A program made the position numbers and the translations under genes. A stretch of 64,000 nt of DNA from Bacteroidota bacterium (GTDB taxonomy: Bacteria; Bacteroidota; Bacteroidia; Bacteroidales; VadinHA17), in NCBI GenBank assembly GCA_011050615.1, contig DRFJ01000017.1, positions 29,025 to 93,024 on the forward strand, written 5' to 3'. A model generated the notes under the pieces. That model was not told the origin of the DNA. It saw only the letters and a list, made by a program, of their open reading frames with translations, and ran no database searches. Positions 51,815-60,628 of the stretch are shown here, in pieces. Positions within the stretch are counted from its first letter, which is position 1, and each line of letters opens with the position of its first letter.

Positions 51815-52549
51815 ATGGGGAAATATGCCAAATGGATAGGTGGTGGTCTGGGCTGGTTCCTCGGAGGCCCCCTGGGAGCACTCCTGGGATTTGCTGCAGG
51901 GTCATTATTCGACGGGCAAAGCAGAAGTGAAACAACAACATATTACAGGGGCCGTAATTATAACACTACCCCGGGCGATTTTGGTCTTAGCCTTATAGTA
52001 CTCGTGGCAGCTGTTATGAAAGCTGATGGGAAAGTGGTAAAATCAGAACTCGATTTTGTCAGGAATTTCTTCAGAAAGCAATTTGGCGAAGAAACGGCAG
52101 GTGAAGCCCTGCTGATGCTCAGGGACCTGCTTAAACAAAACATCCCCATTGCCGATGTATGCAGGCAGATAAGCAGGAATATGGAATACACATCACGCTT
52201 ACAGCTTATGCATATGCTTTACGGTATATCCCTGTCAGACAAGTATGCTGATAAAAAAGAACTCGATGCTATCGAAGCAATTGCAGGATATCTTAATATT
52301 TCCCGGAAGGACAGGGAATCAATAAAAAATATGTTCCTGCCTTCCGATGATGCTTATTATAAAATACTCGAGATCGACCCCTCTGCCAGTAACGAAGAAG
52401 TAAAAAAAGCCTACAGGACAATGGCAAGGAAATATCATCCCGATATGGTAAGCCATCTGGGAGAAGATTTCAGGAAGGTGGCAAACGAAAAATTCAGGAA
52501 GGTCAATGAAGCATATGAGAAAATAAAGAAAAGCAGAAATATGCCGTGA
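51815..52549 (+). CDS. TerB-like and DnaJ-domain protein (DjlA-like)
   Basis: The 244-residue protein starts with a glycine-rich hydrophobic segment (GGGLGWFLGGPLGALLGFAA), likely membrane-associated. A TerB-like helical domain follows (about 45-165, LIVLVAAVMKADGKVVKSEL and RQFG-like EQFGEET). The C-terminal J domain (about 182-244, YYKILEIDPSASNEEVKKAY) has an intact HPD in ARKYHPDMVSHLG, so it should stimulate DnaK. This is the DjlA layout. It begins five bases after coaE. Confidence 0.9.
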   Translation: MGKYAKWIGGGLGWFLGGPLGALLGFAAGSLFDGQSRSETTTYYRGRNYNTTPGDFGLSLIVLVAAVMKADGKVVKSELDFVRNFFRKQFGEETAGEALLMLRDLLKQNIPIADVCRQISRNMEYTSRLQLMHMLYGISLSDKYADKKELDAIEAIAGYLNISRKDRESIKNMFLPSDDAYYKILEIDPSASNEEVKKAYRTMARKYHPDMVSHLGEDFRKVANEKFRKVNEAYEKIKKSRNMP

Positions 52550-52582
52550 AAAATTATTTTATTAATCTGAAAAACAATAACA

Positions 52583-53077
52583 ATGGTTCTTAAAGACTTA
52601 ATGGCAATTGCCGGCTCCCCGGGCTTGTATAAATTTATTGCACAGGGAAAGAATGCGGTAATAGTTGAAAACCTTGAAACCGGTAAACGAACATCAGCCC
52701 ACGGTGCGGCTAAGATAAGTTCACTGGAAGATATTGCAGTATTTACTGAAACGGAAGAAATACCTCTCTCAGAAGTGTTTGATAAGATATTTGAAAAAGA
52801 AAAAGGCGCTGCATCAATAAACCATAAGTCATCACCCGAAGAGCTTAAAAACTATTTCGGTGAACTCCTTCCCGGATACGACAGAGAAAGGGTTTATGTA
52901 TCTGATATAAAAAAAATAGTGCAATGGTATAATATCCTCCATTCACTCGAAATGCTTATAAAAGAAGATACAGACTCTTCCGGAGATGAAGATTCACAAG
53001 CTGCCGGACCTGATGAGGAAGATAAAGATTCCGGCAAGTCGGAGACTATAGAAGAGAAAGAAAATAATACTGATTAA
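52583..53077 (+). CDS. DUF5606 protein
   Basis: The 164-residue cytoplasmic protein opens VLKDLMAIAGSPGLYKFIAQ and GKNAVIVENLETGKR, the start of the DUF5606 family conserved in Bacteroidota. A helical middle part (about 60-125) is followed by a long acidic tail (SSGDEDSQAAGPDEEDKDSG). Nothing is known of its role. It is 33 bases after the DnaJ-domain gene and ten before the NlpC/P60 gene. Confidence 0.85.
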   Translation: MVLKDLMAIAGSPGLYKFIAQGKNAVIVENLETGKRTSAHGAAKISSLEDIAVFTETEEIPLSEVFDKIFEKEKGAASINHKSSPEELKNYFGELLPGYDRERVYVSDIKKIVQWYNILHSLEMLIKEDTDSSGDEDSQAAGPDEEDKDSGKSETIEEKENNTD

Positions 53078-53086
53078 TAAGGCTTT

Positions 53087-53851
53087 ATGGATAAGTTGAT
53101 CTGTGCCAATGTTTTTGTCCCCCTCAGAACAGGCCCTTCACACAGGAGTGAACAGGGAAGCCAGCTCCTTTTTGGTGAGAAATATATTCTCCTGGACAGA
53201 TCAGCTGGCTGGATAAAGGTAAGAAACGAATTTGACGGCTACGAAGGCTGGCTCGATACCGACCATCACCTTTACCTTGAAAACCGGGAAGGTGACAGGA
53301 GCGAAATACTTGCAATCAGAACTGTTTTTTATGATAGCAAAGGAGACTCACTTGTCATTGAAGCCGGATCTGAAATATATAATTATAACAAAGCCGGGAA
53401 TTCATTTAAAATATCTGACAGTAAATTCACTGCCCGGTCTGAAGTTATCCTGGGTCCCGTAAATGAATCTGTTGGACGCACGGCACTGCGATTCCTGAAC
53501 TGCCCCTACCTCTGGGGAGGCAGGACAAGCAGCGGGATGGATTGCTCAGGCCTGACACAGACAGTCTATAAGATACATGGATATAAGCTGCCCCGTGACA
53601 GCTTCATGCAGGCAGAGGCCGGTAACACTGTCAGCTTCATTGATGAAGCACAGGAGGGAGACCTTCTTTTCTTTGATAATGACCAGGGAAATATTACTCA
53701 TGTGGGACTTGTCCTTGGTAAAGGTTATGTAATTCATTGCTCCGGCAAAGTCAGGATTGACAGGATTGACCACCAGGGAATCTATAATGAAAGTTTAAAC
53801 AGGTACACACACAGGCTCAGAACGATTAAAAGACTGAAGACTGAAGATTAG
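53087..53851 (+). CDS. NlpC/P60 cell-wall peptidase with SH3 domains
   Basis: The 254-residue protein has one or two bacterial SH3-like domains (about 1-120: VPLRTGPSHRSEQGSQLLFG, GWIKVRNEFDGYEGWLDTDH) and a C-terminal NlpC/P60 peptidase (about 125-254). GMDCSGLTQTVYKIHGYKLP contains the catalytic Cys, THVGLVLGKGYVIHCSG the His, and the third polar residue follows. This layout matches the gamma-D-glutamyl-diamino-acid endopeptidases that recycle peptidoglycan stems. There is no signal peptide, so a cytoplasmic recycling role is likely. Confidence 0.9.
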   Translation: MDKLICANVFVPLRTGPSHRSEQGSQLLFGEKYILLDRSAGWIKVRNEFDGYEGWLDTDHHLYLENREGDRSEILAIRTVFYDSKGDSLVIEAGSEIYNYNKAGNSFKISDSKFTARSEVILGPVNESVGRTALRFLNCPYLWGGRTSSGMDCSGLTQTVYKIHGYKLPRDSFMQAEAGNTVSFIDEAQEGDLLFFDNDQGNITHVGLVLGKGYVIHCSGKVRIDRIDHQGIYNESLNRYTHRLRTIKRLKTED

Positions 53852-53872
53852 TTTAAGATTTAAGATTTAAAG

Positions 53873-54007
53873 ATGAAAGAAGAATTGCTCCCGATTCTGA
53901 TAATTATAGCTATCCTTATAATGATATACCTTATTATGAAGTATATCAATAAGAGATTAAGGAAGCGTGTAAACAGGTCCAGTTACCGCAGAAAACGAAG
54001 ATTATAG
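53873..54007 (+). CDS. Small 44-residue membrane protein
   Basis: An ATG at 53873 opens 44 codons: one strong transmembrane helix (LLPILIIIAILIMIYLIMKY) and a very basic tail (NKRLRKRVNRSSYRRKRRL). It begins 21 bases after the NlpC/P60 stop, so it could be the last gene of that transcript, and overlaps the end of the converging FTCD gene by six bases. The helix plus positive tail is a typical small-membrane-protein layout with the N-terminus out. No family known to me. Conservation is the missing evidence. Confidence 0.5.
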   Translation: MKEELLPILIIIAILIMIYLIMKYINKRLRKRVNRSSYRRKRRL

Positions 54008-55690
54008 GCAGGCCAGGACTTTATCAACAATCTGTTTTTCTGTTTTTTCAGACCGGGCATTTAGCTCGGCTGCCCTGGCTTTTATTTCCTCTCCGAATTC
54101 TTTATCCTCCAATCCCTTTGTATTGACACAAACATTCAGGTAAGCACCTTTTATGCATGAGCGGACGGCCAGTGCCCCGACACCGGCATCAGTGACCGAG
54201 TTCGGGTTACCTTCTTTAACCATCTCCTCTATAAGCTCATATGCCTGAAAAGCAATCTCCATAACTTTGAAGGGAACGAGAATTGCATTTTTTGTTGCTT
54301 CCTCAATGGCGTCTTTTCTCTCTTTTTTTTCTTCCTCGGTCTGCCTGGGCATCTTGAATGCTTTCATAATCATGTTAAAGGCCCTGGTATCTTCATCTAC
54401 CAGCTTTATCAACTCATTCTGTATCAGTTTCCCTCTTTCGGCCCAATTTGAAAACTCCTCCCATCTGTCGTCCCATCCCCTCTTGTGTGACGAAATATTG
54501 GCTACCATTGAACCAAGTGCAGTACCCATCGCACCAAGATAGGCCGACACCGAACCTCCTCCCGGTGCAACCGATTCTGAAGCTGTCTCATTCATAAAGG
54601 ATTCAAGGCTGAGAGAAACCAGTCTTTTCCCCTCTTTGTCCCTTATTTTGTATTCTATTATTTTTTCTTCAGCCTTAAATTCCCCCAGCTCATCCAGTCC
54701 CATTGATTTAACAGCTATCCTGATTAGTTCACTGTCGGGCACTCCGGTAGATCTTTTCTGTTTTCTGAGAAAATACCTTCCGGCATCGAGCATGGCTGAC
54801 AGAGGTATCAGTCCAACAAGTTCGGAACCCGTGACCCTCAAACCTCTTGAATCAGCTCTACGGCATACCTCGTCAAAAGCTACGTGAACAGGGGTGACAG
54901 ATATGTTTGTAAGGTTCATTGATATTTGTGCTATGCCGTATTCTTCAATATACCAGCCTATAGCCTTCACTTCCTTAAGGCTGCCAGGTATCATTACAGG
55001 ATTTCCGTCTTTGTCTTTAACTATCTTGCCGGTCAGCGGATTACCTTCTCTTTTCACGCGTCCCCTTTCCCTTACATCGAAGGCAACAGCGTTGGCACGT
55101 CTTGTTGATGTTGTATTCAGGTTAACATTGTATGCTACGAGAAAATCCCTGGCTCCCACGGCTGTAGCACCACTCTGCGGGTTAAAAACTGAGGGTCCGT
55201 GATCAGCCTTCCATTCCGGGTCAGCAAGCTTCTTCTTCAATCCCTCATACTCTCCTGCCCTGCAACTTGCAAGGTTCCTTCTTTTTTCAGTATATGCGGC
55301 ATTCTCATAACAATACACCGGTATCGATAATTCAGATCCTATCCTCTCCGCCAGTTTTCTTGCATACCCAACTGTTTCTTCCATAGATATACCTGCAACC
55401 GGTACCAGCGGACATACATCTGTGGCTCCCATCCTCGGATGTGCCCCCTTGTGTTTGGACATATCGATCAGCCCGGCAGCTGTTTTTACAGCATTGAACG
55501 CTGCTTCAACAACCTGAAGAGGAGGCCCGACAAAGGTAACAACCGTCCTGTTGGTATCCTTCCCGGGATCCACGTCGAGAAGGCTGATACCATCGACTGA
55601 TTCAATAACATCAGTGATCTTCCTAATAACTGACATGTCTCTTCCTTCGCTGAAATTTGGTACACATTCGATAATTTGTTCTGACACCAT
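54002..55690 (-). CDS. ftcD: Bifunctional glutamate formimidoyltransferase / formimido-THF cyclodeaminase
   Basis: The 562-residue fused enzyme completes histidine degradation. Residues 1 to about 330 transfer the formimino group from formiminoglutamate to tetrahydrofolate (IIECVPNFSEGRDMSVIRKI, MSKHKGAHPRMGATDVCPLV). About 345-562 are the helical cyclodeaminase giving methenyl-THF and ammonia (ESVAPGGGSVSAYLGAMGTA, GNPNSVTDAGVGALAVRSC). The fusion is as in mammals and many Bacteroidota. hutI lies directly upstream (23 bases) on the same strand; hutH and hutU are not in the window. The products feed glutamate and one-carbon pools. Confidence 0.95.
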   Translation of the reverse strand: MVSEQIIECVPNFSEGRDMSVIRKITDVIESVDGISLLDVDPGKDTNRTVVTFVGPPLQVVEAAFNAVKTAAGLIDMSKHKGAHPRMGATDVCPLVPVAGISMEETVGYARKLAERIGSELSIPVYCYENAAYTEKRRNLASCRAGEYEGLKKKLADPEWKADHGPSVFNPQSGATAVGARDFLVAYNVNLNTTSTRRANAVAFDVRERGRVKREGNPLTGKIVKDKDGNPVMIPGSLKEVKAIGWYIEEYGIAQISMNLTNISVTPVHVAFDEVCRRADSRGLRVTGSELVGLIPLSAMLDAGRYFLRKQKRSTGVPDSELIRIAVKSMGLDELGEFKAEEKIIEYKIRDKEGKRLVSLSLESFMNETASESVAPGGGSVSAYLGAMGTALGSMVANISSHKRGWDDRWEEFSNWAERGKLIQNELIKLVDEDTRAFNMIMKAFKMPRQTEEEKKERKDAIEEATKNAILVPFKVMEIAFQAYELIEEMVKEGNPNSVTDAGVGALAVRSCIKGAYLNVCVNTKGLEDKEFGEEIKARAAELNARSEKTEKQIVDKVLACL

Positions 55691-55713
55691 ATTATTGTTG
55701 AATTGTTGAATAG

Positions 55714-56976
55714 TTATATTTCATTTTCAATTATTCCATCCACTATATACCCATTAAGTATTACCCGGTCCACAAGTTTACTCCCGTAGGCATAGGGTAA
55801 AAATTCAAAGGAAGGTATCTTCTTTGTAATGTATACATTTGCCACCTTCCCCTTACATATTGATCCATGAGTATCCGAAATATCCATTGCATATGCTCCG
55901 TTGATAGTAGCTGCATTTATTGCTTCCTCAGGCAGCAGCCTGAGTTTAATACAGGCCAGTGACATCACAAGTTTCATATCACCTGAAGGAGATGAACCCG
56001 GGTTGTAATCAGAGGCAAGGGCCAGGGGTAATCCGCTGTCTATCATTCTCCTGGCAGGCGGATCAGCCATTCCAAGAAAAAATGAGGCACCGGGCAGGAG
56101 GGTCGGCATTGTTTTGCTGTTCTTCAGTGCCTCAATTTCATCCTTCCCGGTGAATTCGAGGTGATCAACCGAGAGGGCTTCATACCTGGTTCCTGTTTGA
56201 ATCCCTCCAGAATATGCCAGTTCGTTGGCATGTATTTTAGGCCGCATACCGTGCTTTATCCCGGCCATAAGAATACGTTCTGTTTCTTCAACGGTAAAAA
56301 ATCCCTTGTCACAGAACACATCAATAAAATCAGCAAGGTTCTCTGCCGCCACTGCAGGTATCATTTCGTTTATTACCAGGTCAACATATTCCGATTGGTC
56401 TTTCCTGTACTCTGCAGGCACTGCATGGGCACCCAGAAAAGTTGCTTTAACCGTAAGCGGTGTACTTTCTTTTATGCGCTTAATCACTCTCAGCATTTTA
56501 AGCTCCGGTTCCCTTGCCAGACCATAACCACTTTTAATCTCAACAGCACCCGTTCCCAGCGAGATAATTTCATTTATCCTTACCATTGATTGTTCGAAAA
56601 GCTCATCTTCCGTTATCTTCTGCAGCAGTTTGGATGAATTAAGTATGCCTCCTCCCCTTTTCGCAATCTCCTCGTATGAAAGGCCCCTTATCTTATCTTT
56701 ATATTCCATCTCCCTGCTCCCTGCATAAACAATATGAGTATGAGAATCACAGTATGAAGGCAGGACAAACCGGCCTTCGGCATCAATGATCTCTGCTCCC
56801 TCTAAATCCCCGGGATAATTATCCATCTCCCCGAATGAAAAAATGATGCCATCCTTTAAATGCAACCATGCATTACTGATTGTGCGAAGCTCAGACATTG
56901 CCGCACCTGCCTTATACTTAAGAGCCTCATCCTCAACCTGCACAAGCCCTTTAATATTTCTTATGAGAATGTCCAT
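55714..56976 (-). CDS. hutI: Imidazolonepropionase
   Basis: The 420-residue amidohydrolase converts imidazolone-5-propanoate to formiminoglutamate. The metal site HxH is in PSYCDSHTHIVYAGSREME; KSGYGLAREPELKML, FLGAHAVPAEYR and IHANELAYSGG (His) follow. LALASDYNPGSSP gives the metal Asp with the HutI-specific NPG loop. Full length. First gene of a hutI-ftcD unit; its start is 81 bases from the divergent Omp85 gene. Confidence 0.96.
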   Translation of the reverse strand: MDILIRNIKGLVQVEDEALKYKAGAAMSELRTISNAWLHLKDGIIFSFGEMDNYPGDLEGAEIIDAEGRFVLPSYCDSHTHIVYAGSREMEYKDKIRGLSYEEIAKRGGGILNSSKLLQKITEDELFEQSMVRINEIISLGTGAVEIKSGYGLAREPELKMLRVIKRIKESTPLTVKATFLGAHAVPAEYRKDQSEYVDLVINEMIPAVAAENLADFIDVFCDKGFFTVEETERILMAGIKHGMRPKIHANELAYSGGIQTGTRYEALSVDHLEFTGKDEIEALKNSKTMPTLLPGASFFLGMADPPARRMIDSGLPLALASDYNPGSSPSGDMKLVMSLACIKLRLLPEEAINAATINGAYAMDISDTHGSICKGKVANVYITKKIPSFEFLPYAYGSKLVDRVILNGYIVDGIIENEI

Positions 56977-57019
56977 GTAAGATGGTTTAGGGACCAGCTA
57001 AGGTAACAATATTTTTTCT

Positions 57020-57027
57020 TATTTTTG
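57020..57027 (+). promoter_or_regulatory. -7 box upstream of the Omp85-type gene
   Basis: TATTTTTG fits TAnnTTTG, 30 bases before the ATG at 57058, in the 81-base divergent gap to hutI. No clear -33 element. Confidence 0.45.
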
Positions 57028-57057
57028 GACATTACTAATTAACGAAGCCCTACCCAC

Positions 57058-58386
57058 ATGAAAAGAATCTCTACCTCAATCCTGGTTTTGACGATCAGCC
57101 TGGCTGCCTTCTCCCAGGAAGAAAAAATTAAAACAGGCTGGAATTTCGGAGCCCTTCCTGCTATTACCTACAGCACCGACCTGGGCTTCCAGTACGGGGC
57201 CGTAGTAAATCTTTTTGATTATGGAGACGGATCAAAATATCCTGTCTATAATCAGAAATTTTACATTGAAGTTTCAAGGTTCACAAAAGGAAGCAGTATT
57301 TACCGTTTAATGTACGAAACCAAAACACTGATACCCGGCCTAAGCATTACTTCTGATCTTGCTTACCTGACCGACCAGGCTTATGACTTTTATGGATTTA
57401 ACGGCTACGATGCTGTCTATAATGCCGACTGGACTGACAGTGACCTTGATGCCGATATTTATAAATCAAGATTGTTTTACAATACTGACCGTAAACTTTT
57501 CAGGTTCAAAAACGATGTTAAAGGTAAACTTGCCGGTGAATATTTTCAGTGGAATGCCGGACTGGAACTAAAAAATTTTGAGTTTGCACCGGTTAACATA
57601 GAAAAATTAAATGAAGGCAGGGATGAAGAAGACCGCCTGCCAGATATTCCCGGCCTCTACCAGAATTATATTAACTGGGGACTGATAGGTCCTGATGAAG
57701 CACAGGGTGGATTTATTACCACCCTGAAGGCAGGGATCACCTACGACAGCCGCGATTTTGAAGCAAATGCGATGAAAGGCATATGGTTTGAAACCGGGGT
57801 GGAAGCATCACCCTCATTCCTGAGTGATGCAGGATTTGCAAAGTTTTTTGCAATTTACCGTCAATATTTCACCCTGATTCCCAAAGACCTCTCCTTTGCA
57901 TACAGGCTCGGTTACCAGACTACAATTGGTGGAAATGTGCCCTGGTACCGCCAGAACCAGATCATTACATCTGTCCTCGCCGGGACTACCTCAGAAGGTC
58001 TTGGCGGCAGCAAAAACGTCAGAGGTGTACTCAGAAACAGGATAGTCGGGGATGGACTGTTTTATGCCAATGCCGAATTCAGGTGGAAAGCAGTAAGGTT
58101 CAGCCTGATTAACCAGAATTTTTATATCGGTTTTGTTGGATTCAGTGATTTTGGTATGGTTACCAAAAAAACAGATATTGAGATCCCTGACCAGGCTTCA
58201 ATGCCCGAAGGAGACCAGGTTGGAGACTATTTCAACCCTGACAATGAGAAAATGCATATCAGCGCAGGTGGAGGATTACGGGTTGCCATGAATGAAAATT
58301 TCATTATCTCAGCCGACCTGGGGAAAACCCTGAATAAACAGGACGGAAATATCGGCTTCTACATAGGACTGAATTACCTGTTTTAA
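57058..58386 (+). CDS. Omp85-type outer-membrane beta-barrel protein without POTRA domains
   Basis: The 442-residue protein has a signal peptide (SLAAFSQ) and then alternating amphipathic strands to a terminal aromatic residue (GLNYLF), as in outer-membrane barrels. LGGSKNVRGVLRNRIVGDGL near residue 320 is the Omp85/BamA/TamA signature loop. No POTRA domains precede the barrel, so it is not BamA itself; it falls in the short surface-antigen (D15-like) group. Its cargo is unknown. It ends two bases before the converging DUF819 gene. Confidence 0.85.
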   Translation: MKRISTSILVLTISLAAFSQEEKIKTGWNFGALPAITYSTDLGFQYGAVVNLFDYGDGSKYPVYNQKFYIEVSRFTKGSSIYRLMYETKTLIPGLSITSDLAYLTDQAYDFYGFNGYDAVYNADWTDSDLDADIYKSRLFYNTDRKLFRFKNDVKGKLAGEYFQWNAGLELKNFEFAPVNIEKLNEGRDEEDRLPDIPGLYQNYINWGLIGPDEAQGGFITTLKAGITYDSRDFEANAMKGIWFETGVEASPSFLSDAGFAKFFAIYRQYFTLIPKDLSFAYRLGYQTTIGGNVPWYRQNQIITSVLAGTTSEGLGGSKNVRGVLRNRIVGDGLFYANAEFRWKAVRFSLINQNFYIGFVGFSDFGMVTKKTDIEIPDQASMPEGDQVGDYFNPDNEKMHISAGGGLRVAMNENFIISADLGKTLNKQDGNIGFYIGLNYLF

Positions 58387-58388
58387 TA

Positions 58389-59654
58389 TCAGGGTAAAAG
58401 TCCGCCCAGACTTATACCAATATAGTTACCTATTGCATAGCCTATTACACCTACAGTAAGGCCTGTTATAATTATTTCCTTATTCTTTAAGGCACCGGCC
58501 ACAACCGGCACGAAAGGAGGCGAATATACAAGGGCCGTGGTGGTTATCAGGAAATCATCTACATTAACCCTGAATATGGCAGAGAGGATAAGATGTAAGA
58601 TCAGGGAACCAAATACTACAAAGGCCACAAACAGGATAATATTAACATACTCGATGGTAAAGAACCTGCTCAGATCAGCCATCGATGAAACAACAAAGGA
58701 AAATATGAGTATCAGGTACATCCCTGTCTGAAATGAGTTGTCTATCCTGTTAACTGCCGGGATGAGTGAGGCCAGTATCCCCAGTGTGGTCACTACAAGT
58801 ATCACTATCATCATTTGAGATTCAGATGAACCCAGAAGGCTTATACCTCCGGCTATAGCAAAGATTATAAATCCTGCACCAATAGATTTCATTATATTTT
58901 TGAATGCCCCCCTGGATGTCAGCCTGCCGTAATCTTCCACACTCTCTGCCTCCCTTGCAAGCTCATCAGTATCCAGGCGGGTGCCCTTATGCCGGAATGC
59001 CGGCAGGAAGTAACTGAAGAGACGTGGTGCCAGCGTAATCAGGAAGATAATTACCACTGCCCCTATGACCAGATCACTGGTATGAGTCATCAGGAATAAT
59101 TCATTATCAACATTAAGTGCGGCCTTTATGGAGGCAACATTGGGAGTTCCCCCCGTGTATATACCTACCAGCATGCCGGCTACTTTGCCACTGTCATGCA
59201 CCGAACCACGGAATATATAATAGCCTGCTATTACAACTATTACAACCGACACAAGTGCAAGTATCATTGACAGGAAACCGGTACCGGCATACCTGAACCA
59301 CTTCCGTATATTCAGGGAAAACAACAACATAGGCAAGGCAAGGGGAATAACAACCGTCATTATCAAATCCTGGGTGCGCGCTATCTGGTTGGCAAAACTA
59401 TCATCTTCAGAGATAGTACCCTGTTCTACAAGGATGTTAAACTCTGCCGGAGGGATTGCCGCCCTGCCCTCCTTATACCTGATATAATCCTCACTGCCAT
59501 GGGGTAATATACCAATATTGCCAAATAAAAGCCCGAAGGCATACGCTATAACAATTGTCCCGATCCTCGAAAAGAAGGACCATCTGCGACAAATGAAAAT
59601 AACTGCAACGGGAAAAACAAGGTAGATAAAAACGAGAAGAATTATCTTGATCAT
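58389..59654 (-). CDS. DUF819 family membrane permease
   Basis: The 421-residue inner-membrane protein has about ten to eleven transmembrane helices. GILPHGSEDY in the first loop, GTPNVASIKAALNVDNELFL (the DUF819 glycine/asparagine core) and YSPPFVPVVAGALKNKEIII are the conserved segments. The fold is related to sodium-coupled secondary transporters, but no substrate is known. It stands alone, with 90 bases to fabI. Confidence 0.88.
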   Translation of the reverse strand: MIKIILLVFIYLVFPVAVIFICRRWSFFSRIGTIVIAYAFGLLFGNIGILPHGSEDYIRYKEGRAAIPPAEFNILVEQGTISEDDSFANQIARTQDLIMTVVIPLALPMLLFSLNIRKWFRYAGTGFLSMILALVSVVIVVIAGYYIFRGSVHDSGKVAGMLVGIYTGGTPNVASIKAALNVDNELFLMTHTSDLVIGAVVIIFLITLAPRLFSYFLPAFRHKGTRLDTDELAREAESVEDYGRLTSRGAFKNIMKSIGAGFIIFAIAGGISLLGSSESQMMIVILVVTTLGILASLIPAVNRIDNSFQTGMYLILIFSFVVSSMADLSRFFTIEYVNIILFVAFVVFGSLILHLILSAIFRVNVDDFLITTTALVYSPPFVPVVAGALKNKEIIITGLTVGVIGYAIGNYIGISLGGLLP

Positions 59655-59744
59655 ACCGGAGGCCTGTTGGTTAAGAAACCAAATATAAAAATTCAGCCCG
59701 GATTGAAATGCAGCCTATTTCAAATTAGGTATTAATACTTACTC

Positions 59745-60575
59745 TTATTTGCAGTCTTCGAAACTTTTCTGGTATTGCTCTATCGCCCTCTGGCTCATAC
59801 CCATGCTTGAGAAGCCACCATCATGATAAAGATTCTGCATGGTCACCTTCCTGGTGAGGTCAGAAAAAAGAAGTATTATATAATCAGCCGCTTCTTCTGC
59901 AGTGGCGTTGCCCAGAGGAGACATTCTTTCGGAGAAATCCATAAGGGCATCAATGCCACTTACCCCGCTTCCGGCTGTGGTAGGTGTGGGTGATTGTGAT
60001 ACCGTGTTAACCCTCACCTTCCTGTCACGTCCGTACACATATCCAAAGCTCCTGGCAATGGATTCAAGCAAGGCTTTTGCATCACCCATATCATTATATC
60101 CCGCAAGAGTGCGCTGTGCAGCAACATAAGTAAGAGCAACCACGGAACCCCATTCATTTATGGCATCCATATGGTAGGCTGTCTGTAATATTTTATGAAA
60201 ACTCAGTGAGGAAATATCAAGGGTTTTACTGAAATTAGGGTAATTAATGTCAGTATAGGGTATCTCTTTTCTAACATTGGGTGACATTCCTATTGAGTGC
60301 AGGACAAAATCAATTTTACCGTCAAAATGCTGTAATGTTTTTTCAAACAAGCTTCTAAGGTCTTCTGTACTGGTAGCATCGGCTTCAATTACCATACTGC
60401 CTGTTTTCCCGGCCAGCTCATTGATAGTCCCCATCCTTATTGCCACGCCGGTATTTGACAGAATGAACCAGGCTCCCTGCTCATGAGCCTTTTCAGCTAC
60501 CTTCCATGCAATTGATTTATCATTCAGGGCACCGAAAATTATACCTTTCTTACCTTTTAACAGATTTTCTGCCAT
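59745..60575 (-). CDS. fabI: Enoyl-[acyl-carrier-protein] reductase (NADH), FabI
   Basis: The 276-residue short-chain-dehydrogenase-type enzyme reduces trans-2-enoyl-ACP in fatty-acid elongation. GALNDKSIAWKVAEKAHEQG is the NAD site, VLHSIGMSPN the next strand, and LTYVAAQRTLAGYNDMGDAK contains both active-site tyrosines with the Tyr-x6-Lys pair. VSGIDALMDF is the substrate loop. Full length; the residues that matter for triclosan-type inhibitors look standard. Cytoplasmic. Confidence 0.96.
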   Translation of the reverse strand: MAENLLKGKKGIIFGALNDKSIAWKVAEKAHEQGAWFILSNTGVAIRMGTINELAGKTGSMVIEADATSTEDLRSLFEKTLQHFDGKIDFVLHSIGMSPNVRKEIPYTDINYPNFSKTLDISSLSFHKILQTAYHMDAINEWGSVVALTYVAAQRTLAGYNDMGDAKALLESIARSFGYVYGRDRKVRVNTVSQSPTPTTAGSGVSGIDALMDFSERMSPLGNATAEEAADYIILLFSDLTRKVTMQNLYHDGGFSSMGMSQRAIEQYQKSFEDCK

Positions 60576-60628
60576 TGTCTTGATTTTATGCTTTTATTAT
60601 TGCCAGACTATTATTCCGCCTGTTCCTG

